64,000 nt of DNA from Acidovorax benzenivorans (GCF_028680575.1 NZ_JAPCKI010000007.1:186001-250000), one strand, 5' to 3'; positions 52,767-63,259 are shown, counted from the first letter of the stretch. Program-made: numbers and translations. The notes: generated from the sequence alone by a model not told the origin.

Positions 52767-52781
52767 ATCTGTAGTGATTGC

Positions 52782-54515
52782 TTACATTCTGGCTGGAGCC
52801 GACACGCCCAGCACGGCCAAGCCATTGTGCAATACCTGCGCGGTGGCAGCGACCAGCGCCAGGCGCGCCTTCTTCACCGCCTCGTCATCCACCAGGATGC
52901 GCTCGGCATCGTAATAGCTGTGGTAGCTGGCGGCCAGGTCGCGCAGGTAGAAGGTCACATCGTGCGGCGCCTCACCGTCGGCGGCAGCGGTCAGCATCTC
53001 GGGGTACTTGGCCAGTTGCAGCATCAACGCCTGGGCCTGTGGGCCCTCCAGCGCCGACAGGTCCACGTCTTTGAGCAATGCCACATCGCCGCCGCCCGCC
53101 GCCTGCACAGACTCTTGCCAGGCGCGCAGCACTGAGCAAATGCGCGCATGTGCGTACTGCACGTAGTACACCGGGTTGTCGTTGTTCTGGGCCACAGCCA
53201 GGTCCACGTCAAAGGTGTATTCGGTGTCGGGCTTGCGGCTGAGCAGGAAGAAGCGCACCGCGTCCTTGCTCGTCCATTCAATCAGGTCGCGCAGCGTGAC
53301 ATAGCTGCCCGCGCGCTTGCTGATTTTGACCTCTTCACCGCCCTTGACCACGCGCACCATGGTGTGCAGCACGTAGTCGGGGTAGCCCTGCGGGATGCCC
53401 ACATCGGCCGCCTGCAGGCCAGCGCGCACCCGGGCGATGGTGCCGTGGTGGTCCGTGCCCTGGATGTTGACGACCTTGGTGAATCCACGCTCCCACTTGG
53501 CGATGTGATAGGCCACGTCGGGCACAAAGTAGGTGAAGGTGCCGTCCTGCTTGCGCATGACGCGGTCTTTGTCGTCTCCGTAGTCAGTGCTCTTGAGCCA
53601 CAGCGCGCCGTCTTGCTCGTAGGTCTTGCCATTGGCCACCAGCTTGTTCACCGTGGCCTCGACGCGGCCGCTGGTGTACAGGCTGGATTCGAGGTAGTAC
53701 TCGTCAAAGTGCAGGTTGAACGCCTGCAGGTCTTTGTCCTGCTCGTTGCGCAGGTAGGCCACGGCGAACTGGCGGATGTTGTCGTAGTCCTCCACATCGC
53801 CATTGGCCGTGAACTCGCGGTCATCGGCCTTGACGGTGGCCTTGGCCTTGAAGGCCTCGGCAATGTCGGCGATGTAGTCGCCGTTGTAGAAGTTCTTGGC
53901 CAGCGGGTTGTCGCTGTCGGTGGGCCAGCAGTCGTCACCGGGCTTGAAGCCCTTGGCGCGCAGTTGCGTGCTTTTGGTCAGCGTATCGATCTGCACGCCC
54001 GCGTCGTTGTAATAAAACTCGCGGTGCACCTTCCAGCCCTGGGTAGCAAACAGGTTGCAAATGGCATCGCCCAGCGCCGCCTGGCGGCCGTGGCCCACAT
54101 GCAGCGGGCCGGTGGGGTTGGCTGACACGAACTCGACCAGCACCTGCTGGCCCTGTTCCTCCGATCGCTTGGCTTGGTAGCCAAAGCGCTCGCCCGCAGC
54201 CAGCACCTCGCGCACGATTTCCTGCTTGGCGGCGGGTTGGAGGCGGATGTTCAGGAAGCCGGGGCCCGCGATTTCGATGGCGGACACCCAGCGCTGAAAA
54301 GCGGGCGTGGCCTCCAGCGCAGCCTTGAGCTGTTCGCCCAATGCACGGGGATTGAGCTTGAGCGGCTTGGCCAGCTGCATGGCGGCCGTGCAGGCAAAGT
54401 CGCCATGGGCCGCCACCTTGGGAGATTCAAATGCCGCCTTGGCGCCAGCGCCGGGGGACAGGACTTCCAGCTCGGCTGCAAGCGCAGCGAGCAATTCATT
54501 TTTGGCTGTGAGCAT
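52782..54515 (-). CDS. argS: Arginyl-tRNA synthetase
   Basis: A 577-residue class I aminoacyl-tRNA synthetase. The HIGH-like motif [10 protein letters not shown] (about residue 133) and K-I-S-K-R-A-G in place of KMSKS are characteristic of ArgRS, and the D-A-V-R-F-F-L-L-S anticodon-binding start is present. The N-terminal additional domain (about 1-115) is intact. It is the first gene before the SPOR-domain gene on this strand. Confidence 0.97.
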   Translation of the reverse strand: MLTAKNELLAALAAELEVLSPGAGAKAAFESPKVAAHGDFACTAAMQLAKPLKLNPRALGEQLKAALEATPAFQRWVSAIEIAGPGFLNIRLQPAAKQEIVREVLAAGERFGYQAKRSEEQGQQVLVEFVSANPTGPLHVGHGRQAALGDAICNLFATQGWKVHREFYYNDAGVQIDTLTKSTQLRAKGFKPGDDCWPTDSDNPLAKNFYNGDYIADIAEAFKAKATVKADDREFTANGDVEDYDNIRQFAVAYLRNEQDKDLQAFNLHFDEYYLESSLYTSGRVEATVNKLVANGKTYEQDGALWLKSTDYGDDKDRVMRKQDGTFTYFVPDVAYHIAKWERGFTKVVNIQGTDHHGTIARVRAGLQAADVGIPQGYPDYVLHTMVRVVKGGEEVKISKRAGSYVTLRDLIEWTSKDAVRFFLLSRKPDTEYTFDVDLAVAQNNDNPVYYVQYAHARICSVLRAWQESVQAAGGGDVALLKDVDLSALEGPQAQALMLQLAKYPEMLTAAADGEAPHDVTFYLRDLAASYHSYYDAERILVDDEAVKKARLALVAATAQVLHNGLAVLGVSAPARM

Positions 54516-54718
54516 CGGCGGATTTTACGGGGCCAGGCCGGAGCGCAGGCCAAGCACATCGCCAACGCCGCCCAAGCAGCCCTTCGCAGCCTGCGCGCAA
54601 CAGATCGTAAAGAATCATGTCCAGGTCTGCAGCGTGTCAGCCCGGTCTCCGCGGCATACGTTGTAATCGGGCAATCTGACGCAGGTTGCGTCAGATGCCA
54701 CCCTCTACTGGAGCCCCT

Positions 54719-55093
54719 ATGAAAAAGCTTCTCTCCCTGACAGCCCTGAGCCTGGTCCTTTCGTTCAGCGCAGCCCACGCTGCCGACGCCCCTGCAGCCG
54801 GAGCCAAGGCCGCCACGCCAGCCACGGCAGCAGCCCCCGCCACGCCAGCCACCCCGGCAACGCCTGCTGCACCGGCTGCGGCACCCACCAAGCAGCAGAC
54901 CCGCATGGCCACCTGCAATGCGGACGCGGCAGACAAGAAGGGTGACGAGCGCAAGGCCTTCATGAAGACCTGCTTGAGCAACAAGCCAGCGACCCAGCAA
55001 GACAAGATGAAGACTTGCAACGCCGACGCCAAGACCAAGACCCTCAAGGGCGACGAACGCAAGGCCTTCATGAGCGATTGCCTGAAGAAGTAA
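54719..55093 (+). CDS. PsiF-repeat secreted protein
   Basis: A 124-residue secreted protein with a signal peptide (cleavage near A-H-A, residue 21), a low-complexity Ala/Pro/Thr linker (residues 24-58) and two PsiF repeats, each with a C-N-A-D-A block and an E-R-K-A-F-M-x-x-C-L end (four cysteines). In E. coli psiF is a phosphate-starvation-induced gene of unknown function. ATG 54719 was chosen because the longer start precedes the signal peptide. No Pho box was recognised upstream. Confidence 0.88.
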   Translation: MKKLLSLTALSLVLSFSAAHAADAPAAGAKAATPATAAAPATPATPATPAAPAAAPTKQQTRMATCNADAADKKGDERKAFMKTCLSNKPATQQDKMKTCNADAKTKTLKGDERKAFMSDCLKK

Positions 55094-55140
55094 GTTCACT
55101 TCACGCACGAGGCCCCGCCACTGGGGCTCCGGCAAAAAAG

Positions 55141-55178
55141 AAAAGCCCGCCGGCAACGCGCCTGGCGGGCTTTTCTTT
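55141..55178. terminator. Bidirectional rho-independent terminator
   Basis: An 11-bp perfect stem AAAAGCCCGCC / GGCGGGCTTTT (55141-55151 with 55164-55174) is flanked by A-rich and T-rich sequence. It serves both psiF (plus strand) and the DUF2214 gene (minus strand), which converge here. Confidence 0.92.
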
Positions 55179-55193
55179 GTGGGGTACTGGCGC

Positions 55194-55640
55194 TTACCAG
55201 CCGCGCGCCCAAAACACCGCAATCACTGCCACCACGGGCAGCACGTGCGACTGGATCATCACCAGGCGGCGCACCTTGGCCACCTCTTGCGCTGCGGGCA
55301 GTGCCCCTGTGTGGCGCAGGTTCTTGCGCCAGCGGCGAAACGCGGCCGAAGGCACAAACGACAACAAGACCATGGCCAGCACGATGGTGATCTTGATATG
55401 GAACAGGGGCTGCGACAGGTACCACGACGCACCCTTGACGCCCCAGATCAACCGGGCCAGGCCGCTGCCAATCATCACCGCCCCAGCCACACCGTAGATC
55501 ACATCCAGCCGCGCCAGGCGCTCGATCACGGCGGCGTTGAGCCATTCAATGCGGCACAGCGCGGCCTGGCTGGACAAAAAAACCACAAAGGTCAGGATGG
55601 CCAGAAGGTGAAATGCGGCCAGGATGGCTTCGAGGGTCAT
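55194..55640 (-). CDS. DUF2214 family membrane protein
   Basis: A 148-residue integral membrane protein with four helices. Conserved signatures are A-F-H-L-L-A-I-L-T-F-V (residues 8-18), a charged E-W-L-N-A-A-V-I-E-R-L-A-R-L-D-V-I-Y-G segment and P-L-F-H-I-K-I. Histidines at the helix ends suggest heme or copper binding as in CopD-like folds, but function is unknown. ATG 55640 is the start; a longer frame reaches 55802. Confidence 0.83.
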   Translation of the reverse strand: MTLEAILAAFHLLAILTFVVFLSSQAALCRIEWLNAAVIERLARLDVIYGVAGAVMIGSGLARLIWGVKGASWYLSQPLFHIKITIVLAMVLLSFVPSAAFRRWRKNLRHTGALPAAQEVAKVRRLVMIQSHVLPVVAVIAVFWARGW

Positions 55641-55750
55641 GGTGAGGATTCCTTGTAGTGCCCCAGGCTTCTGAGCAGCGCAGAGCGCTCCCAGTGCAGT
55701 CGGGCAGGGCCGCCATTGTGCTTGATGGCGCGGCCTCGACACGCCCCACC

Positions 55751-55783
55751 AAAAAGCGGCGCGGGCCCGAAAGCCCGCGCCGC
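55751..55783 (-). terminator. Strong rho-independent terminator of dctA
   Basis: On the minus strand an 11-bp perfect stem GCGGCGCGGGC / GCCCGCGCCGC with a 6-base loop is followed by five T residues. It lies 32 bp after the dctA stop codon. Confidence 0.92.
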
Positions 55784-55814
55784 AGGGAGCGTTATCCCGC
55801 AAGAACCGGCGAGA

Positions 55815-57185
55815 TCAGGCCACGGTGCGGGTTACAGCACCCACGGGCACATCAACCGACACCACAGGCGCCGAGGCCGCAGGCACCGCGAGCGGCAACG
55901 GATGGCCATTCATTGCCGCGTCCAGGCGCTCATAGTCCAGCGCGTTTTCCCAGCGCGACACCACCACGGTGGCCACGGCATTGCCGATGAAGTTGGTCAG
56001 CGAGCGGCATTCGCTCATGAAGCGGTCCACGCCCAGGATCAGCGCCATACCGGCCACCGGCACTTCGGGCACTACGGCCAGGGTGGCGGCCAGGGTGATG
56101 AAGCCCGCGCCCGTCACGCCCGCCGCGCCCTTGGACGACAGCATCGCCACCAGCAGCAGTGCCACCTGGTGGCCCAGCGTCAGCTCGGTGTTGGTGGCCT
56201 GGGCGATGAACAGCGCGGCCAGCGTCATGTAGATGTTGGTGCCGTCCAGGTTGAAGGAATAGCCAGTGGGTACCACCAGGCCCACCACCGACTTGCTGCA
56301 ACCGGCCTTTTCCATCTTCTCCATCAGCGACGGCAGGGCGGACTCGGACGACGAGGTGCCCAGCACCAGCATCAGCTCAGCCTTGAGGTAGCGGCACAGC
56401 TTGAGCACCGAAAAGCCGCACAGCCGGGCCACAAAGCCCAGGATCACCACCACAAACAGCAGCGAGGTGAGGTAGAACGAGCCCACCAGCCACGCCAGGT
56501 TGACCAGAGAGCCCAGGCCGAACTTGCCGATGGTGAAGGCCATGGCGCCAAACGCACCGATGGGCGCAGCCTTCATCACAATGCCGACTACCTTGAACAC
56601 GGGGGTCGTGAGCGCGTCCAAAAAGTGCAGCACCGGGCGGCCAGCGTCACCCACCATGGCCAGGCCAATGCCGAACAGCACGGCCACCAGCAGCACCTGC
56701 AGGATGTTGTCGCCCACGAACGGGCTCACCAGTGTCTTGGGGATAACGTCCAGCGCAAAGCCGGTGAGCGTCATCTCGTGCGATTTGGCCACGTAACCCT
56801 TCACAGCCGTCTGGTCCAGGTCAGCGGGGTTGATGTTCATGCCCGCACCGGGCTGCACCACGTTGGCCACCACCAGGCCGACGACCAGCGCCAGCGTGGA
56901 GAAGAACAGAAAGTACGCCATGGCCTTGCCAAACACGCGGCCCACGGTGGAGAGCTGCGACATGCCCGCGATGCCCGTCACGATGGTCAGGAAGATCACC
57001 GGGGCGATGATCATCTTGACCAGCTTGATGAACGCGTCGCCCAGGGGCTTGAGAGCCTCGCCATAGGACGGCTCAAAATGACCCAGCAGCACGCCCAGGA
57101 CAATGGCGAACACCACCTGAAAGTACAGTTGCCGATAGAAAGGCAGCTTCAAGGTCGAGGCTGCTGGAGCGGAATGGTTGTGCAT
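55815..57185 (-). CDS. dctA: C4-dicarboxylate transporter DctA
   Basis: A 456-residue sodium/proton-coupled symporter of the DAACS family for succinate, fumarate and malate. Eight membrane helices, the serine-rich re-entrant loop [11 protein letters not shown] (about residue 275), G-Y-S-F-N-L-D-G-T and the later S-K-G-A-A-G-V-T-G are diagnostic. It is divergent from a hybrid sensor kinase, 241 bp apart. I did not find a convincing sigma-54 -24/-12 promoter in that gap. Confidence 0.96.
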   Translation of the reverse strand: MHNHSAPAASTLKLPFYRQLYFQVVFAIVLGVLLGHFEPSYGEALKPLGDAFIKLVKMIIAPVIFLTIVTGIAGMSQLSTVGRVFGKAMAYFLFFSTLALVVGLVVANVVQPGAGMNINPADLDQTAVKGYVAKSHEMTLTGFALDVIPKTLVSPFVGDNILQVLLVAVLFGIGLAMVGDAGRPVLHFLDALTTPVFKVVGIVMKAAPIGAFGAMAFTIGKFGLGSLVNLAWLVGSFYLTSLLFVVVILGFVARLCGFSVLKLCRYLKAELMLVLGTSSSESALPSLMEKMEKAGCSKSVVGLVVPTGYSFNLDGTNIYMTLAALFIAQATNTELTLGHQVALLLVAMLSSKGAAGVTGAGFITLAATLAVVPEVPVAGMALILGVDRFMSECRSLTNFIGNAVATVVVSRWENALDYERLDAAMNGHPLPLAVPAASAPVVSVDVPVGAVTRTVA

Positions 57186-57426
57186 GGAACGGGTCTCCTG
57201 GGGTCACGGGGCTGCACCACCGGGGTGCCTCCGGCGCGCGTTAAGGGTGCCGTTTGTACCGCTGCACTTTGTTTCAGCCGATAACCTATTGGTATTAGTC
57301 GCAAGCGGCCTCATAGGAGAACGCATGCGCAAAATCAGGGTAACTACTTAGTCCCCAGCCTGGTGCGGCACACTTCACTCGCACCAAATTGGCCTTGTTG
57401 CCGAGTCACAACCCCGCTTGTTTGCC

Positions 57427-60102
57427 ATGCCCACGCTCCGCCTTCGCCAGTTCTGGACGCTGCTCATCCTGCTTGCAGGCACGGCGGCCAGCATGTTCGC
57501 GGCCGGTCAGTGGGCCTGGCACCGGTCTTTGCTGGACGAAAGCGAGAGCGTGCAGCGCCAGCTGGCCCTGTATGGCCAGACGCTGGCCCAGCGCATCGAC
57601 CGCTACCGCACCCTGCCCGAGGTGCTGGCGCTGGACGCGCAGTTGCAAAGCGCACTGCAACGCCCCCTGCGCCCGGACGAGGTAGCGCAGCTCAACCGCA
57701 AGCTGGAGCAGGCCAACGGCGCCAGCCAGTCGTCCACCCTCACCCTGCTCAACCGCGACGGCCTGGCCGTGGCCGCCAGCAACTGGCGCACGGCCACCAG
57801 CAATGTGGGCGTGGACTACAGCTTTCGCCCCTATGTGCAGCAAGCGCTGGCCCAAGGGCGCGGCAGCTTCTACGGCATTGGCGTGACCACGGGCGAGCCG
57901 GGCTACTTCCTGTCGCAGGCCATCCGCGACGACAGCGGCCACATCCTGGGGCTGGTGGCCATCAAGATTGCGCTGCAGGAGCTGGAGCGCGAATGGCTGC
58001 AGACGCCCGACATCGTGCTCGCGTCGGACGCACATGGCGTGGTCTTTCTGGCCAGCCAGGACGCCTGGCGCTACCGCCTGCTGGAGCCGCTGGACGACGA
58101 AGAGCGCCGCGAGCTGAACGCCACCCGTCAATACTCCGACCAGCCCCTGCGCCCCCTGGACCTGCGGGTAGACGACCACATGGACAACGGCGGCCGCCTC
58201 GTGCACTTGCTGCCATCACCCGACATGCCCACCCTGCCCGGACGCGTACTGTGGCAAACCCAGCCGCTGCCCGGCACCCCCTGGCAACTGCACCTGGTGC
58301 ATACCACCCACAGCAGCCTGGCCGACAGCCGCTGGGCCGCCGCAGCCGGGGGCGGCGGCTGGCTGGCCCTGTCGCTGCTGGTGCTGTTTGTGCGCCAGCG
58401 CCAGCGACTGGCCCGCCTGCGCCAGCGCAGCCGCCAAGAGCTGGAGACCGTGCTGCAGCAACACGCGCAAGAGCTGCGCACCGCGCAGGACGGCATCGTG
58501 CAGGCGGCGCAGCAAGCAGACATGGGGTTGAGCCGCAGCCTGGAACACCTGCCCCAGGGCGTGGTCATCATCGACGCCGACCTGAAGCTGGTGGCCTGGA
58601 ACTCACGCTACGTACAGCTGTTTCGCTACCCATCCGACCTGATGCAGGTGGGCCGCCCCATCGAAGACCTGATGCGCCACAACGCACGCCGGGGCCTGCT
58701 GGGACCGGGCCCGGTAGAAGAGGCCATTGAACGCCGCCTGACCCACCTGCGCAGCGGTACCCCCCACCTGCACGAAAGCGCCAAGGACGACGGCACGGTG
58801 CTGGAGATCCGGGGCAACCCGCTGCCCGAGGGCGGCTTTGTGACCAGCTACGCCGACATCACCAGCTACAAAAACGCCGCGCGCGAGCTGCGATCGCTGG
58901 CCGACGCGCTGGAGCAGCGCGTGGCCGACCGCACGCGCGACCTGGACGCCGCGCGGCGCGAGGCCGAGCAGGCCAACCGCTCCAAGACCCGCTTTGTGGC
59001 CGCCGCCGTGCACGACCTGCTGCAGCCCCTGAACGCCGCGCGCATGTTCACCTCGCTGCTGCGCAGCCATCTGCCAGGCGACGCCGAACGGCACGCCGTG
59101 GACAGCATCGACGGCGCCCTGGCTGCGCAGGACGCCATCCTCAACAGCCTGCTCGACATCTCGCGCATGGAATCGGGCCAGTTCGATGTGCACATCCATG
59201 ACGTGGCGCTGGGCCCGCTGCTGCAGGTGCTGGGCCACAACTTCGGCGTGCTGGCCGAAAGCCAAGGCCTGAAGCTGCGCTGCGTGCCCACACGCGCCGT
59301 GGTGCGCACCGACGAAAACCTGCTGCGCCGCATCCTGCAGAACTTTGTCTCCAACGCCATCCGCTACAGCCGACGCGGGCGCATCGTGGTGGGCTGCAGG
59401 CGGGTAAAGCGCCCGCAAGGCGACCACCTGCGCATCGAGGTGCACGACCAAGGCCCCGGCATCCCCGAGGCGCTACAGCGCGAGATCTTTGAAGAATTCC
59501 GCCGCCTCGACGAAGGCCGCGCAGACGACCGGGGCGCAGGCCTGGGCCTGGCCATCGTCGAGCGCCTGGGCCGACTGCTGGGGCATGAGATCGGCCTGCG
59601 CTCGCAACTGGGGCGCGGCAGCGTGTTCTGGGTGTGTGTGCCGCTGGGCAACCCCGCCGCCGCGCAGCAAACCGCCGCCCCAGCCACCGCCCAGCAGCCC
59701 ACCGACGACGCGCCCCTGCAAGGCAGCAGCGCCTGGGTGATCGATGACGACGGCCCCACCTGCGCCGCCACACGGGCCCTGCTGCAGCGCTGGGGCTGCG
59801 CGGTGCCGCTGGCCGGTGGCGCGCCCGAGGCCCTGGCCGCCGCCCTGCCCGGCCAGGCGCCACAACTGGTGCTGCTGGACGTGCACCTGGGCGCAGGCCA
59901 CCACGGCCCCGACGTCTTTGCACAACTGAGCCAGCGCTGGGGCCAGACGCCCGCCGTGATCTTGGTCACCGCCGAACGCGACGCCACCCTGCGCCGCCAG
60001 GCCGCCGAGCGCGGCTGGGGCTTTCTGGCCAAGCCAGTGCGCGCGCCTGCTCTGCGCGCACTGGTCAGCCAGACGCTGCTGCGCTGGCGCGAACAAGCCT
60101 GA
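57427..60102 (+). CDS. Hybrid sensor histidine kinase next to dctA
   Basis: An 891-residue kinase. TM1 (about residues 8-28), a periplasmic double-Cache-like sensor (30-295) and TM2 (about 312-328) are followed by a PAS-type domain (about 380-480), a coiled coil, the dimerisation H-box V-H-D-L-L-Q-P-L with His529, an HATPase domain (N-box Q-N-F-V-S-N-A-I-R-Y-S, then D-Q-G-P-G-I-P and G-L-G-L-A-I-V), and a C-terminal receiver with Asp818 (L-L-D-V-H-L) and a Lys near residue 865. The sensor resembles DctB-type dicarboxylate sensors, and the location beside dctA supports sensing of C4-dicarboxylates. The cognate output regulator is not in the window. ATG 57427 was chosen over TTG 57418. Confidence 0.9.
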   Translation: MPTLRLRQFWTLLILLAGTAASMFAAGQWAWHRSLLDESESVQRQLALYGQTLAQRIDRYRTLPEVLALDAQLQSALQRPLRPDEVAQLNRKLEQANGASQSSTLTLLNRDGLAVAASNWRTATSNVGVDYSFRPYVQQALAQGRGSFYGIGVTTGEPGYFLSQAIRDDSGHILGLVAIKIALQELEREWLQTPDIVLASDAHGVVFLASQDAWRYRLLEPLDDEERRELNATRQYSDQPLRPLDLRVDDHMDNGGRLVHLLPSPDMPTLPGRVLWQTQPLPGTPWQLHLVHTTHSSLADSRWAAAAGGGGWLALSLLVLFVRQRQRLARLRQRSRQELETVLQQHAQELRTAQDGIVQAAQQADMGLSRSLEHLPQGVVIIDADLKLVAWNSRYVQLFRYPSDLMQVGRPIEDLMRHNARRGLLGPGPVEEAIERRLTHLRSGTPHLHESAKDDGTVLEIRGNPLPEGGFVTSYADITSYKNAARELRSLADALEQRVADRTRDLDAARREAEQANRSKTRFVAAAVHDLLQPLNAARMFTSLLRSHLPGDAERHAVDSIDGALAAQDAILNSLLDISRMESGQFDVHIHDVALGPLLQVLGHNFGVLAESQGLKLRCVPTRAVVRTDENLLRRILQNFVSNAIRYSRRGRIVVGCRRVKRPQGDHLRIEVHDQGPGIPEALQREIFEEFRRLDEGRADDRGAGLGLAIVERLGRLLGHEIGLRSQLGRGSVFWVCVPLGNPAAAQQTAAPATAQQPTDDAPLQGSSAWVIDDDGPTCAATRALLQRWGCAVPLAGGAPEALAAALPGQAPQLVLLDVHLGAGHHGPDVFAQLSQRWGQTPAVILVTAERDATLRRQAAERGWGFLAKPVRAPALRALVSQTLLRWREQA

Positions 60103-60130
60103 TCACGCGCCGCCCCACGCAGCCATCCAC

Positions 60131-60181
60131 ATCAAAATTGATAGCTACTTACGCTTTACAGATGGGCACCACAGCCCATTT
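60131..60181 (-). repeat. Family A palindromic element (intergenic)
   Basis: The + strand reads ATCAAAATTGATAGCTACTT, then ACGCTTTACAG, and ends near CCCATTT. On the minus strand it aligns with the other copies, but its right half has diverged. It lies between the hybrid kinase and the FG-GAP protein genes. Confidence 0.65.
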
Positions 60182-60334
60182 CCACCCTTAAAACCCTGTC
60201 ATCCTGCTCGGCAACGGCCCCACCTCCTCAGCCGCCCATGTCCCCAGTTCTGAGGACATACAACCCACCGCGATTCCGGTAGCTTTGGCGCGCCAGCCCC
60301 ACGGGGGCACAGAAACACAAGGAGAAGCGACAGC

Positions 60335-63022
60335 ATGATGGCCAAGACAGCAGCCAGGGCAGCCATGCCATCCACCGGGTCCGCTCCCAGCGCCCACAAC
60401 ACCCTGGGCCGCCATCTGGCCCGTGCCTGGCTGCTGGGCCTGGCCCTGGTGGTGACCGCCTGCGGTGGCGGCGGCGGTGGCGATGCCCCACCACCCGTGG
60501 ATACGCCCACCTTTCGCGTGGGCGGCCAGCTCGCTGGCCTGGGCGTGGGCAAGACCGTGGTTGTTGCCGATGCCAGCGGGCCCAGCGCCAGCCTGAGCGC
60601 CAACGGCAGCTACAGCCTGCAACTGCCCGCTGGCACCGCCTACAGCCTGCGCATTGCCGCCCAGCCCGTGGGCCAGACCTGCACCATCACCAACGGCAGC
60701 GGCACCGTGAGTGCCGATATCAACAGTGTGAGCGTGGCCTGCCTGGACAACGAGGTGCCCGCCGACGCCCGCACCCTGGGGGGCAGTGTGGCGGGACTGG
60801 GAGTGGGTAAGACGGTGGTGCTGCAGCTGAGCGCTGAGGGCGCCACGCAGGAAGCCAGCCTGAATGCCGATGGCCCGTTTGTGTTCGCCCAGCCGGTGGC
60901 CGGGGCCTACCGCATCACCGTGCGCAGCCAGCCGCTGAACCAGACCTGCACCGTCACGGGCGGCGAGGGCACCGTGGCAGCAGGGGCCACGCTGCCTGCG
61001 CTCAGCATCACTTGCGCGGCCACGGCCTTCCGGCTCTCGGGCACCGTGAGCGGCAACATCGGCGTGGTGGCGCTGCGCAACACGGCCAATGGCGACACGG
61101 TCACCGTGGTGGACAACGGGGCCTTCCGCTTTGCCCAGCCGGTGCTGGCGGGTACGCCGTATGCCGTCACCGTGTTCGACAGCAGTGCGGGCCAGTCCTG
61201 CAGCGTGGGTGGTGGCTCGGGCTTTGCCATGGCCGATGTGACGCAGATTACCGTGACCTGCGTGGTCGATGCACCGCCGCCGCCACCGGTGGTGGCCATC
61301 CCGGCCATCCCCACGCTCACGCTGGCGTATGACGTGAAGACCTTCAAGCTCAGCTGGGCCGCCATCCCTGCCCCGGCAGGGGGCGGGGCCATCACCTACC
61401 GCGTGACCGAAGACCCCGATGGCGCGGGGCCCACGGCAGCCACGCAGATTGCCACGGGCATCACCGCCACCAGCTACGACCGGCCCGTCACCGGCCTGCT
61501 GCACACCCGGCTGAACGCCACCTACCGTGTGCAGGCGTGCAACAGCGCAGGGTGCAGCCCGCTGTCGACAGCGCAGGCGGTGAATGTGACGCAGGCCATT
61601 GGGTACTTCAAGGCCAGCAATACCGGGGTGAATGACCGGTTTGGCATCAGCGTGGCCCTGTCGGGCGACGGCAATACCCTGGCGGTGGGGGCCTCCTCAG
61701 AAGGCAGCAGCGCCACCGGCATCAACGGCGACCAGGCGGACAACTCGGCCAGCAACTCCGGCGCTGTGTATGTGTTCACCAAGAGCGGCAGCACCTGGAG
61801 CCAGCAGGCCTATGTGAAGGCCAGCAATACCGAGGCGAATGACGGCTTTGGCGCCAGCGTGGCCCTGTCGGGCGACGGCAATACCCTGGCGGTGGGGACG
61901 ACCTATGAGGACAGCAACGCCACCGGCATCAACGGCAACCAGGCGGACAACTCGGCCACCGAAGCAGGCGCCGTCTACGTGTTCACCCGCAGTGGCAGCA
62001 CCTGGAGCCAACAGGCCTATGTGAAGGCCAGCAATACCGGGGCGGGTGACTTGTTTGGCGTCAGCGTGGCCCTGTCGGGCGATGGCAATACCCTGGCGGT
62101 GGGGGCCTACTTTGAAGACAGCAACGCCACCGGCATCAACGGCAACCAGGCGGACAACTCGGCCAGCAGCGCAGGCGCCGTCTACGTGTTCACCAAGAGT
62201 GGCAGCACCTGGAGCCAGCAGGCCTATGTGAAGGCCAGCAATACCGAGGCGAATGACGGCTTTGGCGCCAGCGTGGCCCTGTCGGGCGACGGCAATACCC
62301 TGGCGGTGGGGGCCTACACAGAAGACAGCAACGCCACCGGCATTGACGGCAACCAGGCGAACAACTCGGTTTTCGGCGCAGGCGCCGTCTACGTGTTCAC
62401 CAAGAGCGGCAGCACCTGGAGCCAGCAGGCCTATGTGAAGGCCAGCAATACCGAGGCGAATGACTACTTTGGCATCAACGTGGCCCTGTCGGGCGATGGC
62501 AATACCCTTGCGGTGGGGGCCTACGGAGAAGGCAGCAACGCCACCGGCATCAACAGCAACCAGGCGGACAACTCGGCCAGCGAATCAGGCGCCGTCTACG
62601 TGTTCACCAAGAGTGGCAGCACCTGGAGCCAGCAGGCCTATGTGAAGGCCAGCAATACCGGGGCGGGTGACACCTTTGGCTACCGCGTGGCCCTGTCGGG
62701 CGATGGCAACACCCTGGCGGTGGGGGCCTTCGGAGAAAACAGCAGCGCCACCAGCATCAACGGCGACCAGGCGGACAACTCGGCCACCGACGCAGGCGCC
62801 GTCTACGTGTTCACCAAGAGTGGCAGCACCTGGAGCCAGCAGGCCTATGTGAAGGCCAGCAATGCCGGGGCGGGTGACCAGTTTGGCCTCAGCGTGGCCC
62901 TGTCGGGCGACGGCAATACCCTGGCGGTGGGGACCCCCGGAGAAGACAGCAACGCCACCGGCATCAACAGCAACCAGGCGGACAACTCGGCCAACTACGT
63001 GGGCGCTGTGTATGTGTACTGA
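60335..63022 (+). CDS. Lipoprotein with seven tandem FG-GAP-like repeats
   Basis: An 895-residue surface lipoprotein. A lipobox L-V-V-T-A-C-G lies near residue 43, followed by six glycines. Three bacterial Ig-like beta domains with conserved cysteine pairs (about 60-150, 150-235, 235-320) precede a fibronectin-III-like domain (about 325-420). Then come seven units of 69 residues whose G-D-G-N-T-L-A-V-G-A core, Asp/Asn-rich ends and G-A-V-Y-V-F closures match FG-GAP/integrin-alpha-like propeller blades, ending with a partial unit. The seven blades would close one seven-bladed propeller. AAGGAG lies ten bases before ATG 60335. Binding partner unknown. Confidence 0.87.
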   Translation: MMAKTAARAAMPSTGSAPSAHNTLGRHLARAWLLGLALVVTACGGGGGGDAPPPVDTPTFRVGGQLAGLGVGKTVVVADASGPSASLSANGSYSLQLPAGTAYSLRIAAQPVGQTCTITNGSGTVSADINSVSVACLDNEVPADARTLGGSVAGLGVGKTVVLQLSAEGATQEASLNADGPFVFAQPVAGAYRITVRSQPLNQTCTVTGGEGTVAAGATLPALSITCAATAFRLSGTVSGNIGVVALRNTANGDTVTVVDNGAFRFAQPVLAGTPYAVTVFDSSAGQSCSVGGGSGFAMADVTQITVTCVVDAPPPPPVVAIPAIPTLTLAYDVKTFKLSWAAIPAPAGGGAITYRVTEDPDGAGPTAATQIATGITATSYDRPVTGLLHTRLNATYRVQACNSAGCSPLSTAQAVNVTQAIGYFKASNTGVNDRFGISVALSGDGNTLAVGASSEGSSATGINGDQADNSASNSGAVYVFTKSGSTWSQQAYVKASNTEANDGFGASVALSGDGNTLAVGTTYEDSNATGINGNQADNSATEAGAVYVFTRSGSTWSQQAYVKASNTGAGDLFGVSVALSGDGNTLAVGAYFEDSNATGINGNQADNSASSAGAVYVFTKSGSTWSQQAYVKASNTEANDGFGASVALSGDGNTLAVGAYTEDSNATGIDGNQANNSVFGAGAVYVFTKSGSTWSQQAYVKASNTEANDYFGINVALSGDGNTLAVGAYGEGSNATGINSNQADNSASESGAVYVFTKSGSTWSQQAYVKASNTGAGDTFGYRVALSGDGNTLAVGAFGENSSATSINGDQADNSATDAGAVYVFTKSGSTWSQQAYVKASNAGAGDQFGLSVALSGDGNTLAVGTPGEDSNATGINSNQADNSANYVGAVYVY
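61604..63019 (+). repeat. Tandem 207-bp repeats encoding propeller blades (6.8 copies)
   Basis: Unit starts are at 61604, 61811, 62018, 62225, 62432, 62639 and 62846, the last unit being 174 bp. Neighbouring units are nearly identical over most of their length, and differences cluster in a few variable positions. Such similarity points to recent expansion, so copy number may vary between strains. Confidence 0.92.
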
Positions 63023-63201
63023 CGCCGTCATTGTCATTGCCATTGCCGATGGCAGCGGCGTCCGTGAACCGCGCCAGCCAGCAGCGGGCGCCCGTTCACC
63101 AAGGCGATGAGCCCTGCAGGTTGCAGCGCACGGCGTATTGGCGCCAGGCACGGTCATGGTGGGAAGGGGCCTGGGCTCTCCGCACCACCCAGAATATCAA
63201 G

Positions 63202-63257
63202 CCAAATCAGTGTCTGGCGCTTATCAGACAAGCGTCAATAGCTATAAAAATAGTAGC
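63202..63257 (+). repeat. Family A palindromic element (intergenic, at a gene end)
   Basis: It reads CCAAATCAGTGTCTGGCGCTTA, TCAGACAAGCGTCAAT, AGCTATAAAAATAGTAGC. It is one of the most complete copies. It ends 2 bp before the stop codon of the minus-strand kinase gene, so it forms the 3' end of that transcript. Confidence 0.85.
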
Positions 63258-63259
63258 AA

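Noticed and set aside
57186-57426. Sigma-54 promoter for dctA
   Set aside because: I looked for GG-N10-GC patterns with the TGGCAC context on both strands and found no convincing match.
61604-63019. CRISPR-like array
   Set aside because: The units are 207 bp, tandem and translated in frame as protein blades; there are no spacers.
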